Positions 7,780 through 14,736 of a stretch of 21,762 nt of DNA are shown in pieces (within the stretch, counting starts at the first letter, position 1; each line of letters starts with the position of its first letter). The DNA is taken from the NCBI GenBank assembly GCA_947090385.1, contig CAMUNZ010000015.1, positions 1-21,762 on the forward strand. Reading direction: 5' to 3'. The stretch comes from an uncultured Campylobacter sp. GTDB lineage: Bacteria > Campylobacterota > Campylobacteria > Campylobacterales > Campylobacteraceae. Made by a program: the position numbers and the translations under genes. The notes beneath the pieces were generated by a model. That model was not told where the DNA came from and did no database searches. It saw only the letters and a program-made list of their open reading frames with translations.

Positions 7780-8211
7780 ATGGAATATTATTGGATTAAA
7801 TGGTTGCATTATATTGCTTTTGTTAGTTGGATGGCTTTTTTATTTTATCAGCCGCGACTTTATGTTTATCACGCAGAGAATTTGGACAATGAAAATTTTG
7901 TAAAAATTGTAAAAATTCAAGAAAGAAAAATGTTTAATTTTATAGGCTATCCAGCTGTTGTTATCACATTTTTAACCGGCATTTCTATGATTTTAATGAA
8001 TTCGTCTCTTATGAAAATGCCTCATATTCATTTGAAATTAACACTTGTTGTGTTGATGTTGTTTTTTCACATATATTTAGGAATTTGCCTTAAAAATTTT
8101 GAAAAAAATTGCTGTAAAAAAAGTGGAAAATTTTTTAGAATTTTAAACGAAATTCCTACTATTTTACTTTTAGTTATCATTTTTTCTATGATAATAATGC
8201 CTATTTTATAA
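7780..8211 (+). CDS. hemJ: HemJ-type protoporphyrinogen IX oxidase
   Basis: HemJ oxidises protoporphyrinogen IX to protoporphyrin IX in the inner membrane, the step before iron insertion in haem synthesis. The 143-residue protein has four membrane helices and the family's ordered motifs: WIKWLHYIAFVSWMA (His10), LFYQPRLYVYHAE (His31), ERKMFNFIGYPAVVITFLTG, HLKLTLV with Lys86, a helix with His97, and RILNEIPTILL followed by the terminal Pro. These His and Lys positions are the conserved candidates for haem binding and activity in the family. It follows the TM2 gene by two bases, with AAAGG upstream. Its stop is part of the Shine-Dalgarno of nhaA. Confidence 0.9.
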   Translation: MEYYWIKWLHYIAFVSWMAFLFYQPRLYVYHAENLDNENFVKIVKIQERKMFNFIGYPAVVITFLTGISMILMNSSLMKMPHIHLKLTLVVLMLFFHIYLGICLKNFEKNCCKKSGKFFRILNEIPTILLLVIIFSMIIMPIL

Positions 8212-8220
8212 GGTAAAAAA

Positions 8221-9399
8221 ATGAATAGAATAATGAGGAAAATGTTTGAAAGCGAAACAAGTGCTGGTATTTTGCTTTTAATTGCAACTATTTTTGCACT
8301 TTTGTTTCAAAATCTAAATTTTTTACACAACATTTATCATAAATTCTTAGAAATTCCATTTATGATAGGAATTTGGGATTTTTCATTAAATAAGCCGTTA
8401 GAATGGTGGGTAAATGACTTTTTGATGGCGATTTTCTTTTTTGGTATAGGATTAGAATTAAAAAGAGAGATGATAGAAGGAGAATTAAAACATCCAAGTC
8501 AAGTTATGCTTCCTAGTATCGCTGCAGTTGGTGGCGTCATAACTCCAGCTTTTATTTATAGCGTTATAAATTGGGGCGATAGTTTTGCCATGCGCGGTTG
8601 GGCAATTCCCACTGCTACAGATATAGCTTTTGCTGTTGGGGTTTTAGCTCTTCTTGGCAAAAGAGTTCCAACAAGTCTTAAAATTTTTATACTTACTTTA
8701 GCGATTATGGATGATTTATGCGCGATTGTTATAATTGCTCTATTTTACGGAAGTAATTTACAATTTTTATATTTTGGATTAGCTGGAATTACAATCGTTT
8801 TAATGTTTATATTAAACAGATTGGATGTCGATAAAAAATGGATTTTTATAGTTTTAAGTTTATTTCTTTGGGTTTTTGTTTTAAACTCAGGCGTTCATGC
8901 CACAATCGCTGGGGTGATTGCTGGATTTTTAATCCCTATTTATAACAAAAAAAGTGATATTTCAATGCTTAAATTTTTTGAAAATTTCTTGCGAATTCCT
9001 GTAAATTTTATGATTTTGCCACTTTTTGCTTTTGTAAATGCTGGTGTAGATATCCGTGAAATGCTTGTAAGCGAGCTTTTTACGCCTGTTGCGTTAGGAA
9101 TTTCTTGTGGATTATTTTTTGGAAAACAGATTGGAGTATTTTTGTTTAGCTTTGTTATGATTAAATTAAAACTTGCAAATATGCCAAAAGATGGAAATTG
9201 GATACAGCTTTACGGCATCGCCATACTTTGTGGGATCGGCTTTACTATGGCTCTTTTTGTTGATAATTTAGCTTTTGTTGATGATCCAAATAAATATTTT
9301 CATTTTGATAAACTCTCTATTTTGATTGGATCGTTAATTTCAGGAATTGTTGGTTATATTTTTCTTAGAATTTTTGGTAATAAAATACAAAAATATTAA
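8221..9399 (+). CDS. nhaA: Na+/H+ antiporter NhaA
   Basis: NhaA exports Na+ or Li+ in exchange for protons at the inner membrane. The 392-residue protein matches the usual length of about 390. The N-terminus (SETSAGILLLIATIFALL) is typical. The unwound helix region TATDIAFAVGVLALLGKRVP holds Asp134, and the ion-binding pair Asp164-Asp165 is in LAIMDDLCAIV (E. coli: Asp163-Asp164, usually AIIDDL, so Met replaces Ile before the pair). Glycine- and phenylalanine-rich helices follow. AAGG, overlapping the hemJ stop, precedes the ATG. It ends the five-gene unit, and its stop overlaps the convergent rdgB stop by four bases. Confidence 0.97.
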   Translation: MNRIMRKMFESETSAGILLLIATIFALLFQNLNFLHNIYHKFLEIPFMIGIWDFSLNKPLEWWVNDFLMAIFFFGIGLELKREMIEGELKHPSQVMLPSIAAVGGVITPAFIYSVINWGDSFAMRGWAIPTATDIAFAVGVLALLGKRVPTSLKIFILTLAIMDDLCAIVIIALFYGSNLQFLYFGLAGITIVLMFILNRLDVDKKWIFIVLSLFLWVFVLNSGVHATIAGVIAGFLIPIYNKKSDISMLKFFENFLRIPVNFMILPLFAFVNAGVDIREMLVSELFTPVALGISCGLFFGKQIGVFLFSFVMIKLKLANMPKDGNWIQLYGIAILCGIGFTMALFVDNLAFVDDPNKYFHFDKLSILIGSLISGIVGYIFLRIFGNKIQKY

Positions 9400-10001
9400 A
9401 TTTTTAATGCGTTAATGATATAGCGCATTAAAATTAATCCATTAGATCTATGTGAAATTTCTAATTTTGTTTTTAAATCAAGCTCTGCAACAGTTTTATC
9501 AAATCCGTTTGGTATAAACATAAAATCATACCCAAATCCATTTTGTCCTAAATCTTTATTTATAATTTTTCCAAACATAAATCCATGCGTCGTAAAATCC
9601 CCAAATTTCGAACTTAAACTTATACAGGCTGTATAAAATGCATCTGTTTTTTGAAGACCGATTTTATTTATTTCGTTTTGTAATTTTTGGCGATTTTTTG
9701 CATCTTCTCCGTGAATTCCTGCATATCTTGCCGAATAAATTCCGGGCAAATTTCCTAAAACAGGAACAGAAATTCCGCTATCATCGCTTAACGCCACAAA
9801 TTCGTTTTCAAGCCCCATAAAAACTAATTTTTTATAAACTTCTTTTGATTTTATAAGTGCATTTTCTTTAAAACTTTTTCCATTTTCTTCGATTTCAAAA
9901 CTTTGCATAACTTCGTTTAATGCGTAAATTTCTAAATCTTTATAAAATGCTTTTATCTCTTTGACTTTGTCTTTATTATTTGTAGCTAAAACGATTTTCA
10001 T
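9396..10001 (-). CDS. rdgB: Non-canonical purine NTP pyrophosphatase (RdgB/HAM1)
   Basis: RdgB hydrolyses ITP, dITP and XTP to monophosphates, keeping deaminated purines out of nucleic acids. The start is placed at the ATG ending at 10001 because AAGGA lies five bases upstream and the protein then begins MKIVLATNNKDKVKEI, as the family does; an upstream in-frame ATG would add seven residues and has no ribosome binding site. The 201-residue product shows ENGKSFKENALIKS, the active-site SDDSG (72-76), LPGIYSARYAG, the nucleotide-binding GFGYD (155-159) and SHR (183-185). It is a single gene, divergent from the MFS gene. Confidence 0.96.
   Translation of the reverse strand: MKIVLATNNKDKVKEIKAFYKDLEIYALNEVMQSFEIEENGKSFKENALIKSKEVYKKLVFMGLENEFVALSDDSGISVPVLGNLPGIYSARYAGIHGEDAKNRQKLQNEINKIGLQKTDAFYTACISLSSKFGDFTTHGFMFGKIINKDLGQNGFGYDFMFIPNGFDKTVAELDLKTKLEISHRSNGLILMRYIINALKI
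9402..9433. terminator. Possible bidirectional terminator hairpin inside rdgB 3' end
   Basis: TTTTAATGCG (9402-9411) and CGCATTAAAA (9424-9433) form a perfect 10-base stem with a 12-base loop, just past the nhaA stop and within the last rdgB codons. On the minus strand it is followed by AAATTTAATATTTTTG. The T-tract on either side is weak, so termination is uncertain. Confidence 0.4.
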
Positions 10002-10031
10002 TGATTTCCTTTTCATTATCAAAAAGCTGGT

Positions 10032-10037
10032 ATTCTA
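10032..10037 (-). promoter_or_regulatory. Possible rdgB promoter -10 (TAGAAT)
   Basis: TAGAAT on the minus strand lies about 31 bases before the rdgB ATG in the 78-base divergent spacer. It is the only good -10 candidate in this direction. Confidence 0.4.
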
Positions 10038-10050
10038 ACATAAATTTGGC

Positions 10051-10056
10051 TAAAAT
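10051..10056 (+). promoter_or_regulatory. Possible MFS gene promoter -10 (TAAAAT)
   Basis: GGCTAAAAT resembles the glmM and rpmI -10 regions and lies 23 bases before the MFS ATG; AAAGGAA follows at about 10067-10073. The -10 elements for rdgB and this gene are only about 13 bases apart, so the two promoters may interfere. Confidence 0.5.
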
Positions 10057-10079
10057 CCAGACTTTTAAAGGAAATTTAT

Positions 10080-11381
10080 ATGCGTTCTATTTTTTCGCTT
10101 GGTTTTATTACATCGACTAGATTTTTTGGGCTTTTTGTTTTGCTTCCAGTTCTTAGCGTTTATGCTTTAGAATTCAAAGGTGCAAATGAGATTATGATTG
10201 GACTTTTAATCGGAATTTACGCTATTTTTCAGATGTTTTTTCAAGTTCCTTTTGGGATATTAAGTGATAAATTTGGCAGAAAAAAAATAATTGCCGTTGG
10301 TCTTTTGATTTTTATTTTAGGCTGTTTTGTTTGCGCTTTTGCTAATGATATTTATACTTTGATTTTTGGTAGAGCTTTGCAAGGTTGTGGCGCCGTTGGT
10401 GCCGTAGTTAGCGCATTGATTGCAGATTTTACAAATGAAGAAACTAGAAGTAAAGCCATGGCGATTACGGGAATTATGATAGGCGCTAGTTTTGCTTTAT
10501 CTATGGTTTTAAGTCCGATTTTATCAGCAAAATTTGGACTTAATAGTCTATTTTTTTTAAGTGCCATTTTGACTTTTTTATCGCTTTTTTTATTATATTT
10601 TGGTGTAAAAAAAGAGCAAAAAATAAAAATTTTAGAAGAAAAGGTAAAATTTGGTGAAATTTTGAAAGATAAAGATTTAAATTTGATGAATTTGACAAGT
10701 TTTATGCAAAAAATGTTTATGACAATGGCTTTTTTGATAATACCTTTGATATTGGTGCAAAATTTTGATTATCCAAAAAATGAGCTTTACAAAATTTACA
10801 TTTTTGCAATGATTCTTGGATTTTTAGCGATGGGTTTTTCTGGTAGTGTCGGCGATAAAAAAGGTTTTGCTAAGCAAATTTTGTTAGCTGGTATAGCGAT
10901 TTTTGTGATTAGCTATTTGATTTTTGCTTACGCAAATTCAAGATTTATTTTTTGCATAGGAGTTGGAATTTTTTTCCTTGGTTTTAATCTTCACGAGCCA
11001 ATCATGCAAAGTGTCGCCAGTAAATTTGCAAAAAGTTCTAAACGAGGAAGTGTTTTGGGAATTTTTAATAGTTTTGGATTTTTTGGAAGTTTTGTCGGCG
11101 GAATTCTTGGCGGAATTATGCTAAAACATCTTGGAATACATAATTTGGCTATTTTTGTTGTGATTTGTGGATTGATTTGGTTTTTGTTGATGTTAAAATT
11201 AACAAATCCTAAAATTTTTCAAATTTTATATCTTGATAAAAAATTAAAAATAGACAAAAAAAGTTTAAAAAATATCAACGAAATTTTTGATTTTTACGAA
11301 AATGAGAATTTTTTTGTTGTAAAATTTAATTCAAAAATTACAAATGAAAACAAAATAAAACAAATTTTAAAAATTTCATAA
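10080..11381 (+). CDS. YajR-like MFS transporter with C-terminal YAM-type domain
   Basis: A 433-residue major facilitator. The N-terminal half aligns along its length with E. coli YajR as I remember it: RFFGLFVLLPVLSVYAL, IGLLIGIYAIFQMFFQVPFG, motif A GILSDKFGRKK (59-69), and FGRALQGCGAVGAVVSALIAD. About 12 hydrophobic segments reach residue 378. The last 50 or so residues leave the membrane and end in VVKFNSKITNENKIKQIL. This strongly resembles the end of the ferredoxin-like YAM domain of YajR, whose terminal strand reads roughly VKIDSKVTN. The substrate of YajR-type transporters is not established; proton-driven efflux is the family expectation. It stands alone between divergent rdgB and the thrS promoter. 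Confidence 0.9.
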   Translation: MRSIFSLGFITSTRFFGLFVLLPVLSVYALEFKGANEIMIGLLIGIYAIFQMFFQVPFGILSDKFGRKKIIAVGLLIFILGCFVCAFANDIYTLIFGRALQGCGAVGAVVSALIADFTNEETRSKAMAITGIMIGASFALSMVLSPILSAKFGLNSLFFLSAILTFLSLFLLYFGVKKEQKIKILEEKVKFGEILKDKDLNLMNLTSFMQKMFMTMAFLIIPLILVQNFDYPKNELYKIYIFAMILGFLAMGFSGSVGDKKGFAKQILLAGIAIFVISYLIFAYANSRFIFCIGVGIFFLGFNLHEPIMQSVASKFAKSSKRGSVLGIFNSFGFFGSFVGGILGGIMLKHLGIHNLAIFVVICGLIWFLLMLKLTNPKIFQILYLDKKLKIDKKSLKNINEIFDFYENENFFVVKFNSKITNENKIKQILKIS

Positions 11382-11388
11382 ATTTAAG

Positions 11389-11427
11389 TAAAATTTCAGT
11401 TTCAATTAAAAGCGATTTCGATAAAAT
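11389..11427 (+). promoter_or_regulatory. thrS promoter region, two -10 candidates
   Basis: TAAAAT occurs at 11389-11394 and 11422-11427. The second lies 51 bases before the thrS ATG and would leave a leader of about 45 bases. I see no long hairpin or T-box-like structure in the leader. Confidence 0.45.
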
Positions 11428-11478
11428 GGGGCGTTCTTTTATTGTAAAAAAGACAAATTAGGTAGAAAGAAGGAAAAA

Positions 11479-13302
11479 ATGAGCGATATAATCGCATATA
11501 AATTAAACGGTGAAATTGTAGATGTGCAAAGTATTGGTGAAAATATCTCAAAAGCTGAGCCTATTTTTTATGATAATTCAAAAGATTGTCTAGAAGTTAT
11601 TCGTCATTCTTGTGCGCATATGTTGGCACAGGCGATTTTAAGCATATATCCGAATGCAAAATTTTTCGTAGGACCTGCGATAGAAGATGGATTTTATTAT
11701 GATTTTAGAGTTACGAAAGATGATGGAACAAAGCTTTGCGAAGAGGATCTAGAAGCGATTGAAAAGAAAATGAAAGAGATCGCAAAAGCTAAATTAGAAG
11801 TTAAAAAAATAAATACAACAAAAGCTGAAATTTCAAAAATGTGGAAGGATGATGATTTAAAACAAGAAGTTTTAAAAAGAATTCCAGATGGAGTTGTTAG
11901 CTATTATACGCAAGGCGATTTTGCAGATATTTGCAGAGGACCTCATGTCCCAAATACTAGATATTTAAATTATTTCAAACTTACAAGAGTGGCTGGAGCT
12001 TATCTTGGTGGCGATGAAAATAGAGAAATGCTTACTAGAATTTACGGTGTTGCTTTTTGTGATAAACAGAGTTTAAATGATTATATGCAAATGATTCAAG
12101 AAGCAAAAAAAAGAGATCATAGAAAACTTGGAAATGAAATGAAACTTTTTACATTTGATGAACAAGTTGGACCTGGACTTGCAATTTGGTTGCCAGATGG
12201 TGCAAGATTAAGATCAAAAATAGAAAAATGGCTATTTAAAATTCATAGAGATAGATTTTATGAACCTGTTCGCGGTCCAGAAATTTTAAGAAGTGATGCG
12301 TGGAAAATTTCGGGTCATTATGATAATTATAAAGAAAATATGTATTTTACAAGAATTGAAGATCAAGAATATGGCATAAAACCTATGAATTGCGTCGGTC
12401 ATATAAAAGTTTATCAAAGTGCAATTCGTAGTTATCGTGATTTGCCGTTGAAATTTTTTGAGTACGGCGTAGTTCATCGTCACGAAATGAGTGGTGTTAT
12501 GCATGGACTTTTTAGGGTTAGAGAATTTACACAAGATGATGCGCATATTTTCTGTACTCCATCACAAATAAAAGAAAATGTTTTGGAAATTGTGGATTTT
12601 GTCAATAATATAATGAAAGTTTTTGGTTTTACTTATGAAATGCAAATTTCTACAAAACCTAAAAAAGCAATTGGCGATGATAAAGTTTGGGAAGTCGCTA
12701 CAAATGCTCTAAAAGAGGCTTTAAGTGAAAATAATTTGCCTTATACGATAGATGAGGGCGGCGGCGCATTTTATGGACCAAAAATAGATATAAAAATTAC
12801 AGATGCGTTGAAACGAAAATGGCAATGCGGAACTGTGCAAGTTGATTTTAATCTTCCAAGCAGATTTGAATTAAGTTATATCGATGAAAATAATCAAAAA
12901 TGCCAGCCAGTTATGCTTCATCGTGCAATTTTAGGAAGTTTTGAAAGATTTATTGGAATTTTAATCGAACATTGTGCTGGTGAGTTTCCATTTTTTATCG
13001 CACCGACTCAAGTTAGCATAATTCCTATTTCTAAGGAGCATTTAGAATACGCTAAACAGATAAAACAAAAATTAAATAGTCTAGAAATTGATGTTGAAAT
13101 TTTAGATAAAAATGAAACTTTGAATAAAAAAATAAGAACAGCAGAAAAAGATCATGTGCCGATGATTTTGGTTATCGGAGATAATGAAGTTGCAAATAAA
13201 AGTGTTGCTTTGCGGGATCGTAGAGCTAGAACTCAAAGCGAATTAAATTTGAGTGAATTTTATGAATTAATTAAGGAGAAATTGAGTGAGGTACATTTTT
13301 GA
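11479..13302 (+). CDS. thrS: Threonine--tRNA ligase
   Basis: ThrRS charges tRNA-Thr in the cytoplasm. The 607-residue protein is about 35 shorter than E. coli ThrRS; the loss is at the N-terminus, where only the second half of the TGS domain remains (AYKLNGEIVDVQSIGENI). The editing domain is intact: IRHSCAH (His43, His47) and CRGPH (Cys152, His156). The catalytic zinc ligands are Cys305 (KPMNCVGH), His356 (TQDDAHIFC) and His481 (VMLHRAI). Class II motif 2 is HRHEMSGVMHGLFRVREF. The anticodon-binding domain fills the last 110 residues. GAAGGA precedes the ATG; the in-frame sequence upstream has a stop and no start codon, so the short N-terminus is real. infC overlaps its stop by four bases. 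Confidence 0.98.
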   Translation: MSDIIAYKLNGEIVDVQSIGENISKAEPIFYDNSKDCLEVIRHSCAHMLAQAILSIYPNAKFFVGPAIEDGFYYDFRVTKDDGTKLCEEDLEAIEKKMKEIAKAKLEVKKINTTKAEISKMWKDDDLKQEVLKRIPDGVVSYYTQGDFADICRGPHVPNTRYLNYFKLTRVAGAYLGGDENREMLTRIYGVAFCDKQSLNDYMQMIQEAKKRDHRKLGNEMKLFTFDEQVGPGLAIWLPDGARLRSKIEKWLFKIHRDRFYEPVRGPEILRSDAWKISGHYDNYKENMYFTRIEDQEYGIKPMNCVGHIKVYQSAIRSYRDLPLKFFEYGVVHRHEMSGVMHGLFRVREFTQDDAHIFCTPSQIKENVLEIVDFVNNIMKVFGFTYEMQISTKPKKAIGDDKVWEVATNALKEALSENNLPYTIDEGGGAFYGPKIDIKITDALKRKWQCGTVQVDFNLPSRFELSYIDENNQKCQPVMLHRAILGSFERFIGILIEHCAGEFPFFIAPTQVSIIPISKEHLEYAKQIKQKLNSLEIDVEILDKNETLNKKIRTAEKDHVPMILVIGDNEVANKSVALRDRRARTQSELNLSEFYELIKEKLSEVHF

Positions 13303-13811
13303 GTAAAGATATTTACTTAAACGAAGAAATTCGTGCAGACGAGGTTAGATGCATCGGTGATGATGGTCAAGTTTATGGGATTATCTCAAAAGATGAGGCT
13401 TTGCAGATAGCACAGCGTGAAGGACTAGATTTAGTTTTGATTGCACCTGATGCAAAACCGCCAGTTTGTAAGATTATGGATTACGGAAAGTTTCGTTATC
13501 AACAAGAAAAGAAACAAAAAGAGGCAAAAAAGAAACAAAAAGCTATAGAAATAAAAGAGATAAAGCTTTCTGTAAAAATCGCACAAAATGATATAAATGT
13601 AAAAGTAAAACACGTAAAAGAGTTTATTGATGATGGAAAACATGTGAGATTTCGTGTATTTTTAAAAGGCAGAGAAATGAATTCCCCAGAAACTGGAGTT
13701 GTGCTTTTAAATAAAATTTACGAACAAATTCAAGATTTTTGTAGCAGAGAGAAAGAGCCAATTTTTGAAGGTAGATATGTAAATATGCTTGTTACTCCAA
13801 AAAGAAATTAA
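13299..13811 (+). CDS. infC: Translation initiation factor IF-3, TTG start
   Basis: IF3 binds the 30S subunit, blocks premature 50S joining and proofreads the start codon. The 170-residue protein has the N-domain signature DLVLIAPDAKPPVCKIMDYGKF, a lysine-rich linker (QQEKKQKEAKKKQKA), and the C-domain (EIKLSVKIAQNDINVKVKHVKEFI). The start is TTG overlapping the thrS stop (TTGA), with GAGG seven bases upstream inside thrS; MSKDIYLNEEIRADEVR is the expected beginning. E. coli uses AUU here for autoregulation, whereas UUG is normally accepted by IF3, so that control loop may be absent. A strong terminator follows directly. Confidence 0.97.
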   Translation: MSKDIYLNEEIRADEVRCIGDDGQVYGIISKDEALQIAQREGLDLVLIAPDAKPPVCKIMDYGKFRYQQEKKQKEAKKKQKAIEIKEIKLSVKIAQNDINVKVKHVKEFIDDGKHVRFRVFLKGREMNSPETGVVLLNKIYEQIQDFCSREKEPIFEGRYVNMLVTPKRN

Positions 13812-13846
13812 ATTTTTGCCAAATTTAAAAAATTTGGCAAAAATTA
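13810..13846. terminator. Terminator after infC
   Basis: A perfect inverted repeat has arms AATTTTTGCCAAATT (13811-13825) and AATTTGGCAAAAATT (13831-13845), extendable by one pair to a three-base loop. The left arm begins at the infC stop. The T-rich sequence ATATTTTAT follows. The near-symmetric A/T flanks mean it could work on either strand, but only thrS-infC reads into it. Confidence 0.85.
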
Positions 13847-13862
13847 TATTTTATAAAGAAAA

Positions 13863-13878
13863 TTTTAGCTAAAATTAC
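13863..13878 (+). promoter_or_regulatory. rpmI promoter -10 region with palindrome
   Basis: TAAAAT at 13870-13875, within TTTTAGCTAAAATTAC, lies 30 bases before the rpmI ATG. The same 16 bases surround the glmM -10. Together with the terminator just upstream it makes rpmI-rplT a separate transcription unit from thrS-infC. AAAGGA precedes the start. Confidence 0.6.
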
Positions 13879-13905
13879 AGTTCACTTTTTTTAAAAGGAT
13901 TAGTA

Positions 13906-14097
13906 ATGCCAAAGATGAAAACAAATCGCGGTGCAGCTAAGCGTTTTAAAGTAGGCAAAAACAAAATCAAAAGAGGATCAGCTTTTAGAAGCCACATTCT
14001 TACAAAAATGTCTCAAAAACGCAAAAGAAACCTTAGAAATCCACAATTTGTAGATTTTACAAATGTAAAAGAGGTTAAAGCACTACTTTGTAAATAA
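13906..14097 (+). CDS. rpmI: 50S ribosomal protein L35
   Basis: A 63-residue, strongly basic protein with the L35 pattern: MPKMKTNRGAAKRFK at the start, KIKRGSAFRSHILTKMSQKRKRNLR in the middle. It is a large-subunit protein, encoded before rplT in most bacteria, as here. AAAGGA seven bases upstream supports the ATG. Length is typical for the family (63-66). Confidence 0.97.
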   Translation: MPKMKTNRGAAKRFKVGKNKIKRGSAFRSHILTKMSQKRKRNLRNPQFVDFTNVKEVKALLCK

Positions 14098-14177
14098 GTT
14101 TTTGACTATAAGTCATTCAAACTCTCCAAGAATTTTGGAAAAGATCCCGGTGGGACGCCATTTTAGAAAGGAAAATT
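14098..14177 (+). promoter_or_regulatory. Hairpin-rich rpmI-rplT spacer, possible L20 leader
   Basis: This 80-base spacer holds three short perfect hairpins in a row: TGACT/AGTCA (14103-14115, loop ATA), TCCAA/TTGGA (14125-14139, loop GAATT) and TCCC/GGGA (14145-14155, loop GGT). The part around 14143-14159 (GATCCCGGTGGGACGCC) is clearly richer in G+C than any other spacer in the window. L20 represses its own operon through mRNA structure in several bacteria, so this may be its control site; that is inference. Confidence 0.4.
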
Positions 14178-14534
14178 ATGGCAAGAGTTAAAACTGGCGT
14201 AGTTAGACGCCGTCGTCATAAAAAAGTTCTCAAATTAGCAAGAGGATTTTTTAGCGCTAGACGCAAACATTTTAGAAAAGCAAAAGAGCAGCTAGAAAGA
14301 AGTTTATGTTATGCTTTTCGTGATAGAAAAGCTAAAAAAAGAGACTTTAGAAGACTCTGGATCGTTAGAATTAATGCTGCTTGCAGACTAAATGATATTA
14401 GTTATTCTAAATTTATGAATGGAATTAAAAAGGCAGGAATTGAGCTTGATAGAAAAATTTTAGCAAATCTAGCTATGAATGATCAAGAAGCTTTCTCTGA
14501 AATTGCTAAAAAAGCTAAATCTGCATTAAAATAA
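14178..14534 (+). CDS. rplT: 50S ribosomal protein L20
   Basis: A 118-residue basic protein of standard length. It has the extended N-terminus MARVKTGVVRRRRHKKVLKLARGFF, the RKHFRKAKEQLERSLCYAFRDRKAKKRDFRRLWI core and the INAACRLNDISYSKFM rRNA-binding part. L20 is needed for early 50S assembly and is an mRNA-binding repressor in some bacteria. GAAAGGA precedes the ATG. The final A of its stop codon is the first base of the terminator stem. Confidence 0.98.
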   Translation: MARVKTGVVRRRRHKKVLKLARGFFSARRKHFRKAKEQLERSLCYAFRDRKAKKRDFRRLWIVRINAACRLNDISYSKFMNGIKKAGIELDRKILANLAMNDQEAFSEIAKKAKSALK

Positions 14535-14573
14535 AATTTTCTCCGTTTTTCGGAGAAAATTTATAAATTTTTT
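14534..14573 (+). terminator. rplT terminator
   Basis: A 12-base perfect stem, AAATTTTCTCCG (14534-14545) with CGGAGAAAATTT (14551-14562), has a TTTTT loop and is followed by ATAAATTTTTT. This is a textbook intrinsic terminator for rpmI-rplT. Confidence 0.9.
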
Positions 14574-14676
14574 CACTTTTATTTTGATTGTTTAAAAATT
14601 TTTGTAACCATTTCCTTTGCCGTTTTTTGATTATTTTATTTTTTTTATTGTTTTAAAATCATTTTAAACATTACTT

Positions 14677-14723
14677 TATAATGCGAAAGAATCGAGCTAA
14701 TTTAGCAAATTCTTTCGCTTTTT
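14677..14723 (+). terminator. Second hairpin in rplT/carB spacer, preceded by TATAAT
   Basis: GCGAAAGAAT (14683-14692) and ATTCTTTCGC (14709-14718) form a perfect 10-base stem enclosing a smaller GCTA/TAGC stem, with TTTTT at 14719-14723. It is oriented as a terminator for plus-strand RNA, yet rplT already has one. It may also stop leftward carB transcription, though the minus-strand side lacks a U-run. A TATAAT (14677-14682) behind phased T-tracts abuts the left arm. Between 14574 and 14676 I see only T-rich DNA. Confidence 0.55.
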
Positions 14724-14736
14724 AAACTTTTTTAAA

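Noticed and set aside
10002..10022. Upstream ATG extending RdgB by seven residues
   Set aside because: The added residues are not part of the family and the AAGGA for the correct start lies within them.
11382..11478. Possible T-box or attenuator in the thrS leader
   Set aside because: No stable hairpin, specifier arrangement or terminator/antiterminator pair is visible in the 97 bases.
13274..13302. AAGGAG followed by an in-frame TTG near the thrS end
   Set aside because: The frame is that of thrS and would encode only six residues; infC has its own GAGG and TTG. Probably chance, at most a ribosome loading site.
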